A DNA stretch of 64,000 bases from Akkermansia biwaensis. GTDB lineage: Bacteria; Verrucomicrobiota; Verrucomicrobiia; Verrucomicrobiales; Akkermansiaceae. The notes beneath the pieces are model-generated. The model ran no database searches. It was not told the origin of the DNA and saw only the letters and a program-made list of their open reading frames with translations. This document shows positions 36,307-44,470 of this stretch, in pieces. Position 1 is the first letter of the stretch; every line of letters starts with the position of its first letter. The stretch lies in contig NZ_AP025943.1 in the NCBI RefSeq assembly GCF_026072915.1, positions 2,480,001 to 2,544,000 of the forward strand, read 5' to 3'. Made by a program: the position numbers and the translations under genes.

Positions 36307-36969
36307 TTACTTGGAGGTGGCTTGGACTACAGGGGCTACAACTACCTCCGGGGCGGCCTGGGACCAGAGCAGCTTGTGCTCCGTGCGGTCCACGACCAGG
36401 GAGGAGCCGCCACGGATGACTACTACCTGGCCGTCGGTAAGAGCTACGCTGGTGGCTATCGGGTCCGCATCCGTGCTGCTGCAGGAGCCGCCAAGCAGGA
36501 CCATCAGCGCGCCCAGGACGAGCATCAGGCGGCCGGATCCGGACAAGGGGGAGGAGGAGCCGGAGCTAGGGGACATGGACGACGGATCCTGATTGGGATC
36601 CTGACTCCGGTCCTCCACGGGGGATGTGGCGTCCGCCCCCGTGGCAACAGGGCGAGGGAGGACGCCGGCCGGATTGCCGGACTGGCCACTCTGGCCGTCC
36701 TCTCCGGTAAGCTGGTATTTGCCGCCGCTTATAAACTGCAGCAGGACGTTGACCGCGCCAAGAGCGGTCGTAAATTCGACGGGGTTGCTCGCCAGCCAGT
36801 CGCGCACCGAGGGCAGCAGCATGGACAGCAGAGCGGCTATGTTGGTCCACAGGATGTAGGACAGGTACCAGGGAGTCTTGGAGGCGGCGGTGTTCCCGGC
36901 CCCACCCGGGGCCGGGACATCGTCATGCGCACCAGCAGTATTATCAACAAGAGATGGATCGTTGCTCAT
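36307..36969 (-). CDS. Holin-like protein with C-terminal lipoprotein segment
   Basis: A 220-aa first gene of the late block. Residues ~33-85 contain a membrane region (YILWTNIAALLSMLLP plus NVLLQFISGG) as in phage holins. A linker rich in Ser, Pro and Asp follows. At ~148-163 a second hydrophobic stretch (MLVLGALMVLLGGSC) ends with a lipobox-like L-G-G-S-C. An in-frame internal ATG at 36525 would make a 72-aa lipoprotein, like an outer-membrane spanin nested in a holin gene. The combination is unusual. The protein starts the lysis genes, upstream of the endolysin by 38 bp. Confidence 0.6.
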   Translation of the reverse strand: MSNDPSLVDNTAGAHDDVPAPGGAGNTAASKTPWYLSYILWTNIAALLSMLLPSVRDWLASNPVEFTTALGAVNVLLQFISGGKYQLTGEDGQSGQSGNPAGVLPRPVATGADATSPVEDRSQDPNQDPSSMSPSSGSSSPLSGSGRLMLVLGALMVLLGGSCSSTDADPIATSVALTDGQVVVIRGGSSLVVDRTEHKLLWSQAAPEVVVAPVVQATSK

Positions 36970-37038
36970 GGGGACACTTTAGCCCACGTGATGCACTTTC
37001 TCTATTGCGCTTGTTGCTTACAATTTATTTGGCGCAAA

Positions 37039-37296
37039 TTAGTTATAAAAATTAAAGGTCGTCTGCAGCAGGCGCGCCTGGTTGACCGCGCTGTGCTGGG
37101 TTGTCTCGCTCATGGCCTCCACCTGGAGACGGTAGAGCAGCATCTTGCGGCCCACCGGGTTGGGCCGCCATGCGATGAGCTGTCCCAGCCGCACCATGCG
37201 CCTTACTGTCTGAGTGGAGGTGCCCAGCAACTCCGCCGCCTCCGCTACCGTGCAGCGGGGACCGGCGGACCATTGTGCGATTGTCTTGTCGTCCAT
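37039..37296 (-). CDS. Helix-turn-helix regulator (MerR/excisionase-like)
   Basis: About 85 aa from the MDDKTIAQW start at 37296; longer readings cross a hairpin region and are not needed. The core CTVAEAAELLGTSTQTVRRM is a winged-helix/AlpA-type HTH (residues ~14-33), followed by an arginine-rich wing (LIAWRPNPVGRKMLLYRL). It lies at the boundary of the late block, 70 bp from the holin-like gene, so it may be the activator of late transcription, as C/Mor are in Mu, though the family differs. Confidence 0.6.
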   Translation of the reverse strand: MDDKTIAQWSAGPRCTVAEAAELLGTSTQTVRRMVRLGQLIAWRPNPVGRKMLLYRLQVEAMSETTQHSAVNQARLLQTTFNFYN

Positions 37297-37340
37297 GCCT
37301 ATGACCTTACCACATTTTGCCGCCGTCTCTAATCGGCGGC

Positions 37341-37373
37341 AAAAAAATCCCCCTGCAGGGTATCTGCAGGGGG
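37341..37373 (-). terminator. Rho-independent terminator after the methyltransferase
   Basis: A 10-bp stem (CCCCCTGCAG at 37349-37358 with its complement at 37364-37373) is followed on the minus strand by ATTTTTTT (37341-37348). It ends minus-strand transcription after the methyltransferase stop. A second stem, GCCGCCG (37319-37325) with CGGCGGC (37334-37340), abuts it upstream of the HTH gene. Confidence 0.85.
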
Positions 37374-37384
37374 CGTGCGGGAAG

Positions 37385-38107
37385 TCAGGCAGGCAGTACC
37401 AGACCGAGACGGTCGGTGGCGATGCGGTGGTAGTCGGACGACAGCTCAATGCCCACGGCCGTGTGGCCCTTGTTGCGGGCGGCCACCAGCGTGGTGCCGC
37501 TGCCGGCAAACGGGTCCAGGATGCGGGATCCCGCCGGCAGGATGGTCATGAGGTGCTCCATTACCGGGACCGGCTTGCCGGTCAGGTGCAGCTTGTCCCT
37601 GGCGCGGATCGGCTCGCGCACCACGCCCGGAGGGCATAGCCTCACGGACTTGTCAATCCCTCCCCGTGTGGCGGTCAGCACGTACTCGGCCTGGTTGCGA
37701 TACGTCCCCAGCTGAGGGCGGCAGCACTCCGTCTTGTCCCAGGGGATGATCCCTCTCCAGGTCCAGCCGGCAATCTGCAAGGCGTCCGATGTGATAGGCA
37801 GTTGACGCCAATCGCTAAATACCATCAGCCAGCCGCCGGGACGAGTCAGACGCAGGGCCTGCTCCATCCAGCGCACGGACCACATCAGGTGGGTGCGCTG
37901 GTCACGGCAGTCATTGGCAAACGTCGGGTAATACTTGAGGGCTGTGGAGGACTGATACTTGACGCGTGGATCCTGCGCCCTGGCGGCGCTGGACGTCCCT
38001 CCGGTAGCGTAGGGAGGATCAGTAATCACGGCATCGTAGGAGCCGTCCGGCATGGTAGACATCAGGGACATGCAGTCCCCATGTAACATGGTATGTGTGT
38101 TGGTCAT
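37385..38107 (-). CDS. Orphan DNA methyltransferase (beta-class, N6-adenine or N4-cytosine)
   Basis: A 240-aa modification enzyme with DPPY at residues 30-33 (catalytic motif IV) and FAGSGTT at about 200-206 (SAM-binding motif I). The order IV ... I fits the beta class. The target-recognition region lies between them. No restriction partner is near, so it likely protects phage DNA from host restriction. I start at MTNTHTM (38107); an ATG at 38131 adds eight residues. A terminator follows, and a palindrome (38151-38173) lies upstream. Confidence 0.88.
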   Translation of the reverse strand: MTNTHTMLHGDCMSLMSTMPDGSYDAVITDPPYATGGTSSAARAQDPRVKYQSSTALKYYPTFANDCRDQRTHLMWSVRWMEQALRLTRPGGWLMVFSDWRQLPITSDALQIAGWTWRGIIPWDKTECCRPQLGTYRNQAEYVLTATRGGIDKSVRLCPPGVVREPIRARDKLHLTGKPVPVMEHLMTILPAGSRILDPFAGSGTTLVAARNKGHTAVGIELSSDYHRIATDRLGLVLPA

Positions 38108-38150
38108 CGAGCCAGAGTATAGCTCGCGCAAGCTACGCCTCTAACGACGC

Positions 38151-38173
38151 AACAAATTTATTATAAATTTGTT
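38151..38173. promoter_or_regulatory. Perfect palindrome upstream of the methyltransferase
   Basis: AACAAATTTA at 38151-38160 and TAAATTTGTT at 38164-38173, separated by TTA. It lies in the 123-bp gap upstream of the methyltransferase gene. Such a 10-bp perfect inverted repeat is most likely an operator for a phage regulator or for autoregulation. Confidence 0.6.
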
Positions 38174-38230
38174 ATGATTGTTGGATGTATAAAATTTATG
38201 ATCAGGATGTTGCGCTGTGTCATACGTTAA

Positions 38231-38569
38231 TCAGGATTGAGGTCGACGTAAGACAACATAGACATGCCCCTCTCCTCCTCTGGTCCTGTCAGCATCATGT
38301 ACAACCCCCACAAACGAGCAAACCTGCCAGCCATCTTGCATAAACTTATCAAGATAATCTATTTTGCCGTCAGAAAACAAGTAGAACCTCTTGCATTGAT
38401 ATTCATACTCTTGCTTATATGTTTTGTAGATTTCCTGCTTATTTAGCTCGTGGATGTACTGGATATCAGCCGAGAGGGTATGCAAATAATACGCAATTAT
38501 TCCAGTCGTGATAACAAGCATAATCCCTACAACAATTACAACAAATCGGAAAATATTATTCATAACCAT
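38231..38569 (-). CDS. Small membrane protein next to the repressor, unknown
   Basis: A 112-aa protein with one N-terminal transmembrane segment (VVIVVGIMLVITTGIIAYY), a tyrosine- and lysine-rich exposed middle and a C-terminal GHVYVVLRR. Its DNA is AT-rich compared with the flanking phage genes, suggesting separate acquisition. It abuts the repressor gene and may be expressed from the prophage, where lysogenic-conversion genes such as superinfection exclusion proteins are often found. No homologue recognised. Confidence 0.55.
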   Translation of the reverse strand: MVMNNIFRFVVIVVGIMLVITTGIIAYYLHTLSADIQYIHELNKQEIYKTYKQEYEYQCKRFYLFSDGKIDYLDKFMQDGWQVCSFVGVVHDADRTRGGEGHVYVVLRRPQS

Positions 38570-38920
38570 TTAATCTGTAATTATTTGAGTTAATGAAGAA
38601 ACTGTCTCAGTTAAATTGCGTAGGCCTAGTTTGAATGATTCTAATTTTGCTTCGGCAATAGTTGCTCGTTGTTGCCACTTAGTAGCATTAGGAGGATTAT
38701 CACCAGTTAATAACCACTCCATCGACACATCCAGAGCATTAGCAATCCTGTATAGTTCCCACGCTCCTGGTGTTTGCACATCTAATGACATGTAGCGAGA
38801 TATTGTTACAGGCGAAATATTCACACGTTGCGCTAACTCTCTCTGTGTTATTCTTTTCTGCTTAATTGCATATTTTAGGCGCTTGGAAAATTGCCCTAGC
38901 TGTAAACTTTTTTCTTGCAT
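38570..38920 (-). CDS. Phage repressor (XRE-type helix-turn-helix, cI-like)
   Basis: About 116 aa from MQEKSLQLGQ at 38920. ORF readings reach 39028 but would cross the operators and the divergent gene. The DNA-binding domain (RITQRELAQRVNISPVTISRY) is the standard XRE HTH. VSMEWLLTGDN is the usual motif at its end, and a helical C-terminus follows. Divergent from the Ner-like gene around inverted repeats at 38926-38941 and 38958-38977, the typical immunity region of a transposable phage. No peptidase domain, so it is not a LexA-type cleavable repressor. Confidence 0.8.
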   Translation of the reverse strand: MQEKSLQLGQFSKRLKYAIKQKRITQRELAQRVNISPVTISRYMSLDVQTPGAWELYRIANALDVSMEWLLTGDNPPNATKWQQRATIAEAKLESFKLGLRNLTETVSSLTQIITD

Positions 38921-38925
38921 ATAAG

Positions 38926-38977
38926 TTAACACAGATGTTAATTCGTTCTTGTAACGAGTAACGCAGTCACGCGTTAC
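38926..38977. promoter_or_regulatory. Operators of the immunity region
   Basis: Two inverted repeats lie between the divergent repressor and Ner-like genes: TTAACA-CAGA-TGTTAA (38926-38941) and GTAACGC-AGTCAC-GCGTTAC (38958-38977). A third half-site GTAACG sits at 38951-38956. Their position upstream of both starts suits repressor/Ner binding and supports the shorter repressor start. Confidence 0.7.
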
Positions 38978-38996
38978 AAAACAAACATCTAACATA

Positions 38997-39200
38997 ATGA
39001 TTTCAACAACACAAGAGCCGACCGCCATACAGCGTCTACTGGCAAAGGGATGGACTATCAGTGATGCTGCCTTATTTCTAGGTGTGTCTCGACAACATCT
39101 TTATATGGTGCTGACGGGGCGTCGTGCTTCTAAACGCCTAACAGCCAAAGTTGAGGCACTGCCTTATCGCAGATTAACAAGGATGAGGAGGAGCAAGTAA
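38997..39200 (+). CDS. Ner/Cro-like HTH regulator
   Basis: A 67-aa DNA-binding protein with GWTISDAALFLGVSRQHLYM, a compact HTH, and a basic C-terminus. First gene of the early operon, read away from the repressor. In Mu-like phages the Ner protein of this size represses early transcription and the repressor gene. The identification is from position and size as well as motif. Confidence 0.7.
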   Translation: MISTTQEPTAIQRLLAKGWTISDAALFLGVSRQHLYMVLTGRRASKRLTAKVEALPYRRLTRMRRSK

Positions 39201-39202
39201 CG

Positions 39203-39367
39203 ATGCTGAGAACCTTCGCCAATATCGTTGCCGCCATAGCAGTCATGTTCCTGGCAATCCTGGGAATGGTCAAGGCAGGGGGGTGGTATCTGGATGCGGA
39301 GGAGCGCCAGGTGCGCGACGGCGTTAAGGACCCGCGCACTGCCATCCTGCCCGTGCTAGAGAGGTGA
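39203..39367 (+). CDS. Small membrane protein (54 aa), unknown
   Basis: A short gene 2 bp after the Ner-like gene. The product has one transmembrane segment (IVAAIAVMFLAILGMVKAG), then a charged C-terminal part (AEERQVRDGVKDPRT). No family known. Its position just inside the early operon and tight spacing support expression. Confidence 0.5.
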   Translation: MLRTFANIVAAIAVMFLAILGMVKAGGWYLDAEERQVRDGVKDPRTAILPVLER

Positions 39368-39374
39368 CACCACG

Positions 39375-39620
39375 ATGGATGATAAGCCGGTAGACATGGA
39401 CGCGCCCATGACCGAGGAGGAGTGGGCTATCTGGGGAGCCATGTGGAGTGTGCCGGAGGTACGCCGCCATTACCAGGTACATCACGACGGACCTTTGACC
39501 CACCCTGAGTTGGCTCATTACATGGGGCCATCCGACAGGATGATCTGGTCCATCCAGGACACCGCTATCATTAAGCTCCGAGCCGCACTAGCACAATATC
39601 TTAACAACGATCAACTATGA
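39375..39620 (+). CDS. Sigma-70 region 4-like HTH protein
   Basis: An 81-aa protein whose C-terminal half (LTHPELAHYMGPSDRMIWSI, then AIIKLRAAL) has the layout of sigma factor region 4, as in LAxxLGVSRxRVxQIExxALxKLR. The N-terminal half is acidic and tryptophan-rich. It may modify host RNA polymerase promoter use. Its stop overlaps the next gene's start (ATGA). Confidence 0.5.
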   Translation: MDDKPVDMDAPMTEEEWAIWGAMWSVPEVRRHYQVHHDGPLTHPELAHYMGPSDRMIWSIQDTAIIKLRAALAQYLNNDQL

Positions 39621-40411
39621 GCAATTACTTATCCATACCCGCCGAGACACGTGTGGCGTTGGACGTCAGCGAGGCCAACCGCCTGCACCGCTACGCCCAG
39701 GCCCAGGCCGAGATGGCGGCATGTGCCGGACGCAATGCCGTGATGGCAGGCCTCAAGCTGGGCAAACTGCTGGTGGAGCTCAAGGCAGCAACGGATCGTG
39801 GTGAGTGGGGACAATTATTTAGGGCATCCCCAAATTCGACACATGTGTCGAATTTGAATTTTGATCAGCGTACAGCCAACCGCTACATGCGCTGTTACAA
39901 GGCGGCCAAGGCCCGCCTGTCAGCCACTGAGGCTACCCAGCTGGACACCACCCTGGATGACCGGACATCTCCTGCCGCACCTCCGGAGCTGGTGGCCAAG
40001 GCGACCGACGGGGCCGAGACGCCCCGCCAAATGATGCTTAACCTCGGTGTAATCGCCTCTCGCAAGCAGACCACCCACGACGTGCGCCACATCGGCTTTA
40101 CCGGCTCCGGCAATCCACAAGGCCCCACCGCCCTCGCCCCCATGGACAAGCTGGCCAATGACCTGGCCGCCATCAACCCAGGCGACGAGGAGATGGAGCG
40201 CCGACGCCACCAGGCCGAGCAGGACGCGGCCATGCTGCTTAAGCAGCTGGGCACTTACGTCGACCGCGGCTACGTCAACCTACTGCGTGTCCAGGAGCGC
40301 GAGCTGTTTGCCGAGGCCCTGGCCACTTACTCCCGCAAGGTGTCCGACATCGACGATCAGCGTGTCAAGGGCACGATGGACGGCATAGTTAACGACACAA
40401 TTACACTCTAA
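39617..40411 (+). CDS. DUF3102-like protein, early gene
   Basis: A 264-aa protein. Residues ~45-95 (GLKLGKLLVELKAATDRGEW ... FDQRTANRYMRCYK) match the DUF3102 pattern, whose members often accompany mobile element partition or replication genes. The remainder is helical without clear domains. It sits directly before the transposase gene and could help transposition or regulation. Function unproven. Confidence 0.55.
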   Translation: MSNYLSIPAETRVALDVSEANRLHRYAQAQAEMAACAGRNAVMAGLKLGKLLVELKAATDRGEWGQLFRASPNSTHVSNLNFDQRTANRYMRCYKAAKARLSATEATQLDTTLDDRTSPAAPPELVAKATDGAETPRQMMLNLGVIASRKQTTHDVRHIGFTGSGNPQGPTALAPMDKLANDLAAINPGDEEMERRRHQAEQDAAMLLKQLGTYVDRGYVNLLRVQERELFAEALATYSRKVSDIDDQRVKGTMDGIVNDTITL

Positions 40412-40412
40412 T

Positions 40413-42440
40413 ATGATGGGCAACCACATCATGGACAATCTGCCGCTGCTGGAGCGGGATAAGGCGCTCGCCCTCTATGCGGCCTGCAAGCGCATCAAGG
40501 AGGCCAGCGCCTGTCGCGGCCTCAAGATGAGGGCCATTGACGAGGCGGCGGCCTTGTGTGGCATCTCCGCCGTGTCCATGCGCCGCTGGTACGAGGCGTG
40601 GCGCGCCGCCGGCGAGGACCCGCTATCTCTGGTGGACCGCCGCTACCGCAAGCAGCAGGCCCGCAGCAGGACCACGCTGCCCAGATTTTTGGCCGACTGG
40701 CACGAGCGCTGTATCCAGTGCCAGCGCAAGGGGGGAGTGCCTACCGCCCACCTCCAGCTCCTCCAGGATTGGAGCCAGCGGCGCAAGACCATCCCCGGTT
40801 ATGAGGACTGGCCGGGCTGGCCGCGCATCCCGGAGGGCTGGAGCCTGCGCAACCTGCAGCGGCTCGCCCCCCAGTCCCTGGAGACGGTGGCCCTCAAGCA
40901 GGGCATCCGTGCCGCCGCACCCCAGCTGGCCCAGGTGCTGGCCACCCGCGAGGGACTCTGGCTGGGCAGTCATTTCATGTTTGACGACGTGTGGCTCGAC
41001 CTGTTGGTGTTGGCCGGTCGCGACAAGGGGCAACCCCTGCAGCTTGGCGTGCTGGAGTACCTTACGGGCAAGCGCGTGGCGTGGGGCCAAAAAATCCGCC
41101 GCCGCGACGAGGAGACGGGCAAGATGATCCACCTCAACCAGCGCGACATGCGCTGCATCCTGGCCCTGTGGGGTGCCACTGTCGGGTACTCCCCACGAGG
41201 CACCACCCTCGTGGTGGAAAACGGGACGGCGGCCATCAGCAAGGAGCTGGAGGAGCTGCTCTACCACGCCAGCGGCGGTCTGATCAAGGTGGACCGCTCC
41301 GGCATCGGAGGTGTGCGCCAGACCCTCAAGCAGGGCCACGGCGGCCGGGGCGTGGGCAACCCGCGCCACAAGGCCCCCCTGGAGTCCTATCACAACCTGC
41401 AGCACAACCGAGTCAGCCACCTGCCGGGTGCAACCGGACATGATCGCACGCCCCCGGAAACCCTCCACGGTCTGGCGCGGGCGGAGGATCAGCTCATCAA
41501 GGCGGCAGACAAGCTACCTGCGGAGCGTGCCGGCCAGATCAAGCACTACATGCTGACCATGGACGAGCTGAGCCACGAGCTGACCAAGATCGTCCGCGAT
41601 ATCAATGCCAGGACCACTCACAAGCTGGAGGGCTGGGAGCGCTGCGGGTACACCGTCGAGGAGATGAGGCTTTCCGCTTCCTCCCCCTGGACTCCGTCCG
41701 GGGAGGTTGATCCCGCCATCGCCCAGACGATCGTCCGCAATGCCTGCGAGACCGGGGCCGACCTGGTGCGCCGCCGCCGCATGAGTCCCGCCGAGGCCTG
41801 GGACTACGAGGAGGCCAAGGGTAATAATCTCATCAAACTGCCCGCTTGGTGCATCTGCCAGATCCTGGGCATGGAGATGGCCCGGCCCATCAAGGTGGCC
41901 AGCGCTTACATCCGCATGCGCAACAAGGATATCCGGGACGAGGAGCTGATCTACGAGGCCCGCGTGGTTACTCCCGACGGAGCGCGCCGGGAGCTGGCCC
42001 CCGGCAAGTACCAGGGCTACGTCAATCCCTACGATGCCAATCAGCTCTTTGTGTGCGGTCAGGACGGCCGCATCATCGGCACTGCAGCCCTCGTGCGGAG
42101 GGTCTGCACGGCCGACACGCACGCCGTGGAGCAGGCCATGGGCAAGGCGGCCGGACGCCGGGAGCAGCAGCTGGAGTATGCCCGCATTATAGGAGCCTCC
42201 ACGGAGGCGGATATTGTCCGCGCCCGTGAGCACAACCGCAGGGTAATAGAGGGAGAGCCGGTGACGATATCCGAGTACGCCCAGGCCTACAGCCTCACCC
42301 CCACGCCTGCCGATAAGCGGGCCGTGGCCAGGGCTGCCACGGCGGCGGCCGAGTCCATGCCGGACATCAGCCTCATCCCCGCCAACGGCAGCAATGACGA
42401 CGAGCTGCCCCACGACCTGCCCGATGTAAGATTTTTGTAA
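40413..42440 (+). CDS. Mu-type transposase (MuA-like)
   Basis: DNA transposase that inserts and replicates the phage genome. It is 675 aa. The N-terminal half has an HTH-type region (AALCGISAVSMRRWYEAWR) for end binding. The RNase H-like core carries D191/D192 (FMFDDVWLD), E269 in VVENG where a DNG aspartate is expected, and E324 in KAPLESYHN. The last ~100 residues resemble the MuB-interacting tail. It is followed by a MuB-like ATPase. The E in place of the second D of DDE is notable. An alternative start is at MDNLPL (40431). Confidence 0.9.
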   Translation: MMGNHIMDNLPLLERDKALALYAACKRIKEASACRGLKMRAIDEAAALCGISAVSMRRWYEAWRAAGEDPLSLVDRRYRKQQARSRTTLPRFLADWHERCIQCQRKGGVPTAHLQLLQDWSQRRKTIPGYEDWPGWPRIPEGWSLRNLQRLAPQSLETVALKQGIRAAAPQLAQVLATREGLWLGSHFMFDDVWLDLLVLAGRDKGQPLQLGVLEYLTGKRVAWGQKIRRRDEETGKMIHLNQRDMRCILALWGATVGYSPRGTTLVVENGTAAISKELEELLYHASGGLIKVDRSGIGGVRQTLKQGHGGRGVGNPRHKAPLESYHNLQHNRVSHLPGATGHDRTPPETLHGLARAEDQLIKAADKLPAERAGQIKHYMLTMDELSHELTKIVRDINARTTHKLEGWERCGYTVEEMRLSASSPWTPSGEVDPAIAQTIVRNACETGADLVRRRRMSPAEAWDYEEAKGNNLIKLPAWCICQILGMEMARPIKVASAYIRMRNKDIRDEELIYEARVVTPDGARRELAPGKYQGYVNPYDANQLFVCGQDGRIIGTAALVRRVCTADTHAVEQAMGKAAGRREQQLEYARIIGASTEADIVRAREHNRRVIEGEPVTISEYAQAYSLTPTPADKRAVARAATAAAESMPDISLIPANGSNDDELPHDLPDVRFL

Positions 42441-42463
42441 ACACAACAACCCCAATATAATAG

Positions 42464-43504
42464 ATGGACGACATTACCAAAATCAATAATGACGCTGACC
42501 TGAGCAGGTATCTGGACCGCATCCCAGAAACGCCCTACAAGCAGGGCCACAAGAAGATGCTTACGGACCTGATCAACTACGCCGTCGAGCATCAGTGGAC
42601 TCTGCGCACGCTGTCCGACAAGCTCCCCGTGAGTACGACGGTGATGCACCGCCTGCTGATTGGTAACTACCAATCTCCGGCCGGTCCACATCTGGCCAGG
42701 CTTGATGACCTGTGCGGCGTGCTGCTCTTGCGACAGCAATCAACCTCGGATGGTCCGTTTATCGAGACGGCTCTCTCCAGGTACGTGATGCAGATTGCCG
42801 AGCTGACCCACGTCAACCAATACGCCTCCATGCTGGTGGGCAAGACGCAGTGGGGCAAGACCTGGGCGCTCAAGGAGTACCGCCGACGTCACCCCGGCAC
42901 GGTCATCCTGGTGCGCTGCCCGGTAGTCACCAGTCCGGGACGGCTGCTCTACCGCATTGCCGCTCAATTAGGCTTGTCGGTCAAAGGCAATACGGAATTT
43001 CAAATTTCCAAGATCGTCAACCGATTGACTCCGGAGCACCTGCTCATCGTCGACGAGATACACCACGCGCTGGACAGCGACAAGACCGGCCGCAAGGGCA
43101 TTGAGCAGCTGCGCGAGCTGTACGACGAGACCCAGTGCGGCATGCTCCTGGTGGGCACGCCCGTCCTGGCCGAGTACGTAGAGCATAACGACAAGTGGCA
43201 AGGCATCCTGGAGCAGACCTCCAAGCGAGGAGCCTCCAATATCTACCGCCTCCCGGATCACATCGAGACCCGTGACCTGGAGACCCTCTGGACTTATTAC
43301 GGCTATCCGACTCCCAGTCGTGCCATGCTGGCCGCTCTCAAGCAGCAGGCCAATATATATGGATTTGGCAAGACCACCAAGCGCTTGCGCAAGGGACTGG
43401 AGGCCGCCAACAATGCCGGGGTGGACCTTACCTGGGATTACTACCTGGCAGCCGTGCGCAAGCTGGACGAGATGCAGGCCGGCAAGATGCCGGCCCATGT
43501 GTAA
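42464..43504 (+). CDS. Transposition ATPase (MuB/TniB-like)
   Basis: A 346-aa AAA ATPase that selects target DNA and activates the transposase. It has an N-terminal HTH-type region (~residues 45-70), Walker A GKTQWGKTW (residues ~126-134), Walker B LLIVDEIHH and a sensor-like GTPVL segment. It contains the protospacer (42492-42526) of the fourth spacer of the right CRISPR arm. It follows the transposase by 23 bp. Confidence 0.88.
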   Translation: MDDITKINNDADLSRYLDRIPETPYKQGHKKMLTDLINYAVEHQWTLRTLSDKLPVSTTVMHRLLIGNYQSPAGPHLARLDDLCGVLLLRQQSTSDGPFIETALSRYVMQIAELTHVNQYASMLVGKTQWGKTWALKEYRRRHPGTVILVRCPVVTSPGRLLYRIAAQLGLSVKGNTEFQISKIVNRLTPEHLLIVDEIHHALDSDKTGRKGIEQLRELYDETQCGMLLVGTPVLAEYVEHNDKWQGILEQTSKRGASNIYRLPDHIETRDLETLWTYYGYPTPSRAMLAALKQQANIYGFGKTTKRLRKGLEAANNAGVDLTWDYYLAAVRKLDEMQAGKMPAHV

Positions 43505-43529
43505 CACCTTAATATTAATTATTATCATC

Positions 43530-43799
43530 ATGCAACAAGACACCAACAACAAGACAATCGTGGGCGCCATCACAATCCCACAAGAGACCCTCGCCGCCAT
43601 AAGATTTGGCGGCGGCATACCGCAACTGGCCGCCCATGTCAGTACGGCGCTGTCAACATGGGGAGCCATTGGCACGACCGATCCGGTCGACCTGGGCGAT
43701 ATCCATCAGGCCCTCACCGATGCCGCCGAGCTGCTGCCTCAGCTCCTGCAGGACGTTGTCCTGCTGCGCGAGGCCATGCTCGCCCAGGACAACGTTTAA
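43530..43799 (+). CDS. Small early protein, unknown (89 aa)
   Basis: An 89-aa product with QETLAAIRFGGGIPQLAAHV, then a leucine-rich helix (AAELLPQLLQDVVLLREAML). No family recognised. The real start is the ATG at 43530; longer readings cross the MuB-like gene. It is the first of a run of small early genes of unknown role. Confidence 0.5.
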   Translation: MQQDTNNKTIVGAITIPQETLAAIRFGGGIPQLAAHVSTALSTWGAIGTTDPVDLGDIHQALTDAAELLPQLLQDVVLLREAMLAQDNV

Positions 43800-43815
43800 C
43801 CACCCCCCTCCCAAC

Positions 43816-44166
43816 ATGAGCAAGAAGACCATCAAGTACAGCATCGTGGTCATGGGAGGCTCCCGATATGTGGTCCTCCGCCTGGCCGCCCTTAATGCCA
43901 TCGTCGACACTCACCACTACCTGGCGACGTCACTCATCCCCAAGCTGAGCGACGAGCAATGGTCCAGTTATCGGTCATCACTCTATGTAACGCAACAGAT
44001 CCACGTTGACCGGATCAACCACCTCAATGTGGCCATCCTGAGCAAGACGGACTACGACTCGCTCAATCTGGCCATCGCCCATTTGGATGCCCTCATGATG
44101 ACCAAGGTCGTCGATAACATCACCGTCGGCCCGTCCGAGGACGAGCCATCCGCCATCAATCATTAA
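43816..44166 (+). CDS. Small early protein, unknown (116 aa)
   Basis: A 116-aa product with a beta-rich start (TIKYSIVVMGGSRYVVLRL) and helical remainder. I see no motif. Start at 43816, 16 bp after the previous stop, in the same operon as Gam downstream. Confidence 0.5.
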   Translation: MSKKTIKYSIVVMGGSRYVVLRLAALNAIVDTHHYLATSLIPKLSDEQWSSYRSSLYVTQQIHVDRINHLNVAILSKTDYDSLNLAIAHLDALMMTKVVDNITVGPSEDEPSAINH

Positions 44167-44185
44167 CCACTAATCCACCACTATC

Positions 44186-44470
44186 ATGTACAGCACCAAC
44201 ATTAACCATCAGCAGGACGGGCGGCAGCAAGCGCCCGACATCAAGCCGGCTCCCAAGGGGAGCAAGTATGTATTGCACATCGAGGACGTACTTACGGACA
44301 AGGGCAAGACCGGACTGGCCATCTGGAGTGAGACTCTCCAGGAGGCCGATCACGAGACACCGGCCTCCCGTGTCGCCACGCTGCTCAAGGAGATCATCAC
44401 CCGCAACACCGACGCCATCGGCAAGGTGATGATTGACGCGATCAACCGTAACCGGGAGGGCGAGCAATGA
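44186..44470 (+). CDS. Small early protein, unknown (94 aa)
   Basis: A 94-aa protein with a disordered N-terminal 25 residues and a helical C-terminus (RVATLLKEIITRNTDAIGKV). Its stop overlaps the next start by ATGA (44467-44470). Function unknown. Confidence 0.5.
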   Translation: MYSTNINHQQDGRQQAPDIKPAPKGSKYVLHIEDVLTDKGKTGLAIWSETLQEADHETPASRVATLLKEIITRNTDAIGKVMIDAINRNREGEQ

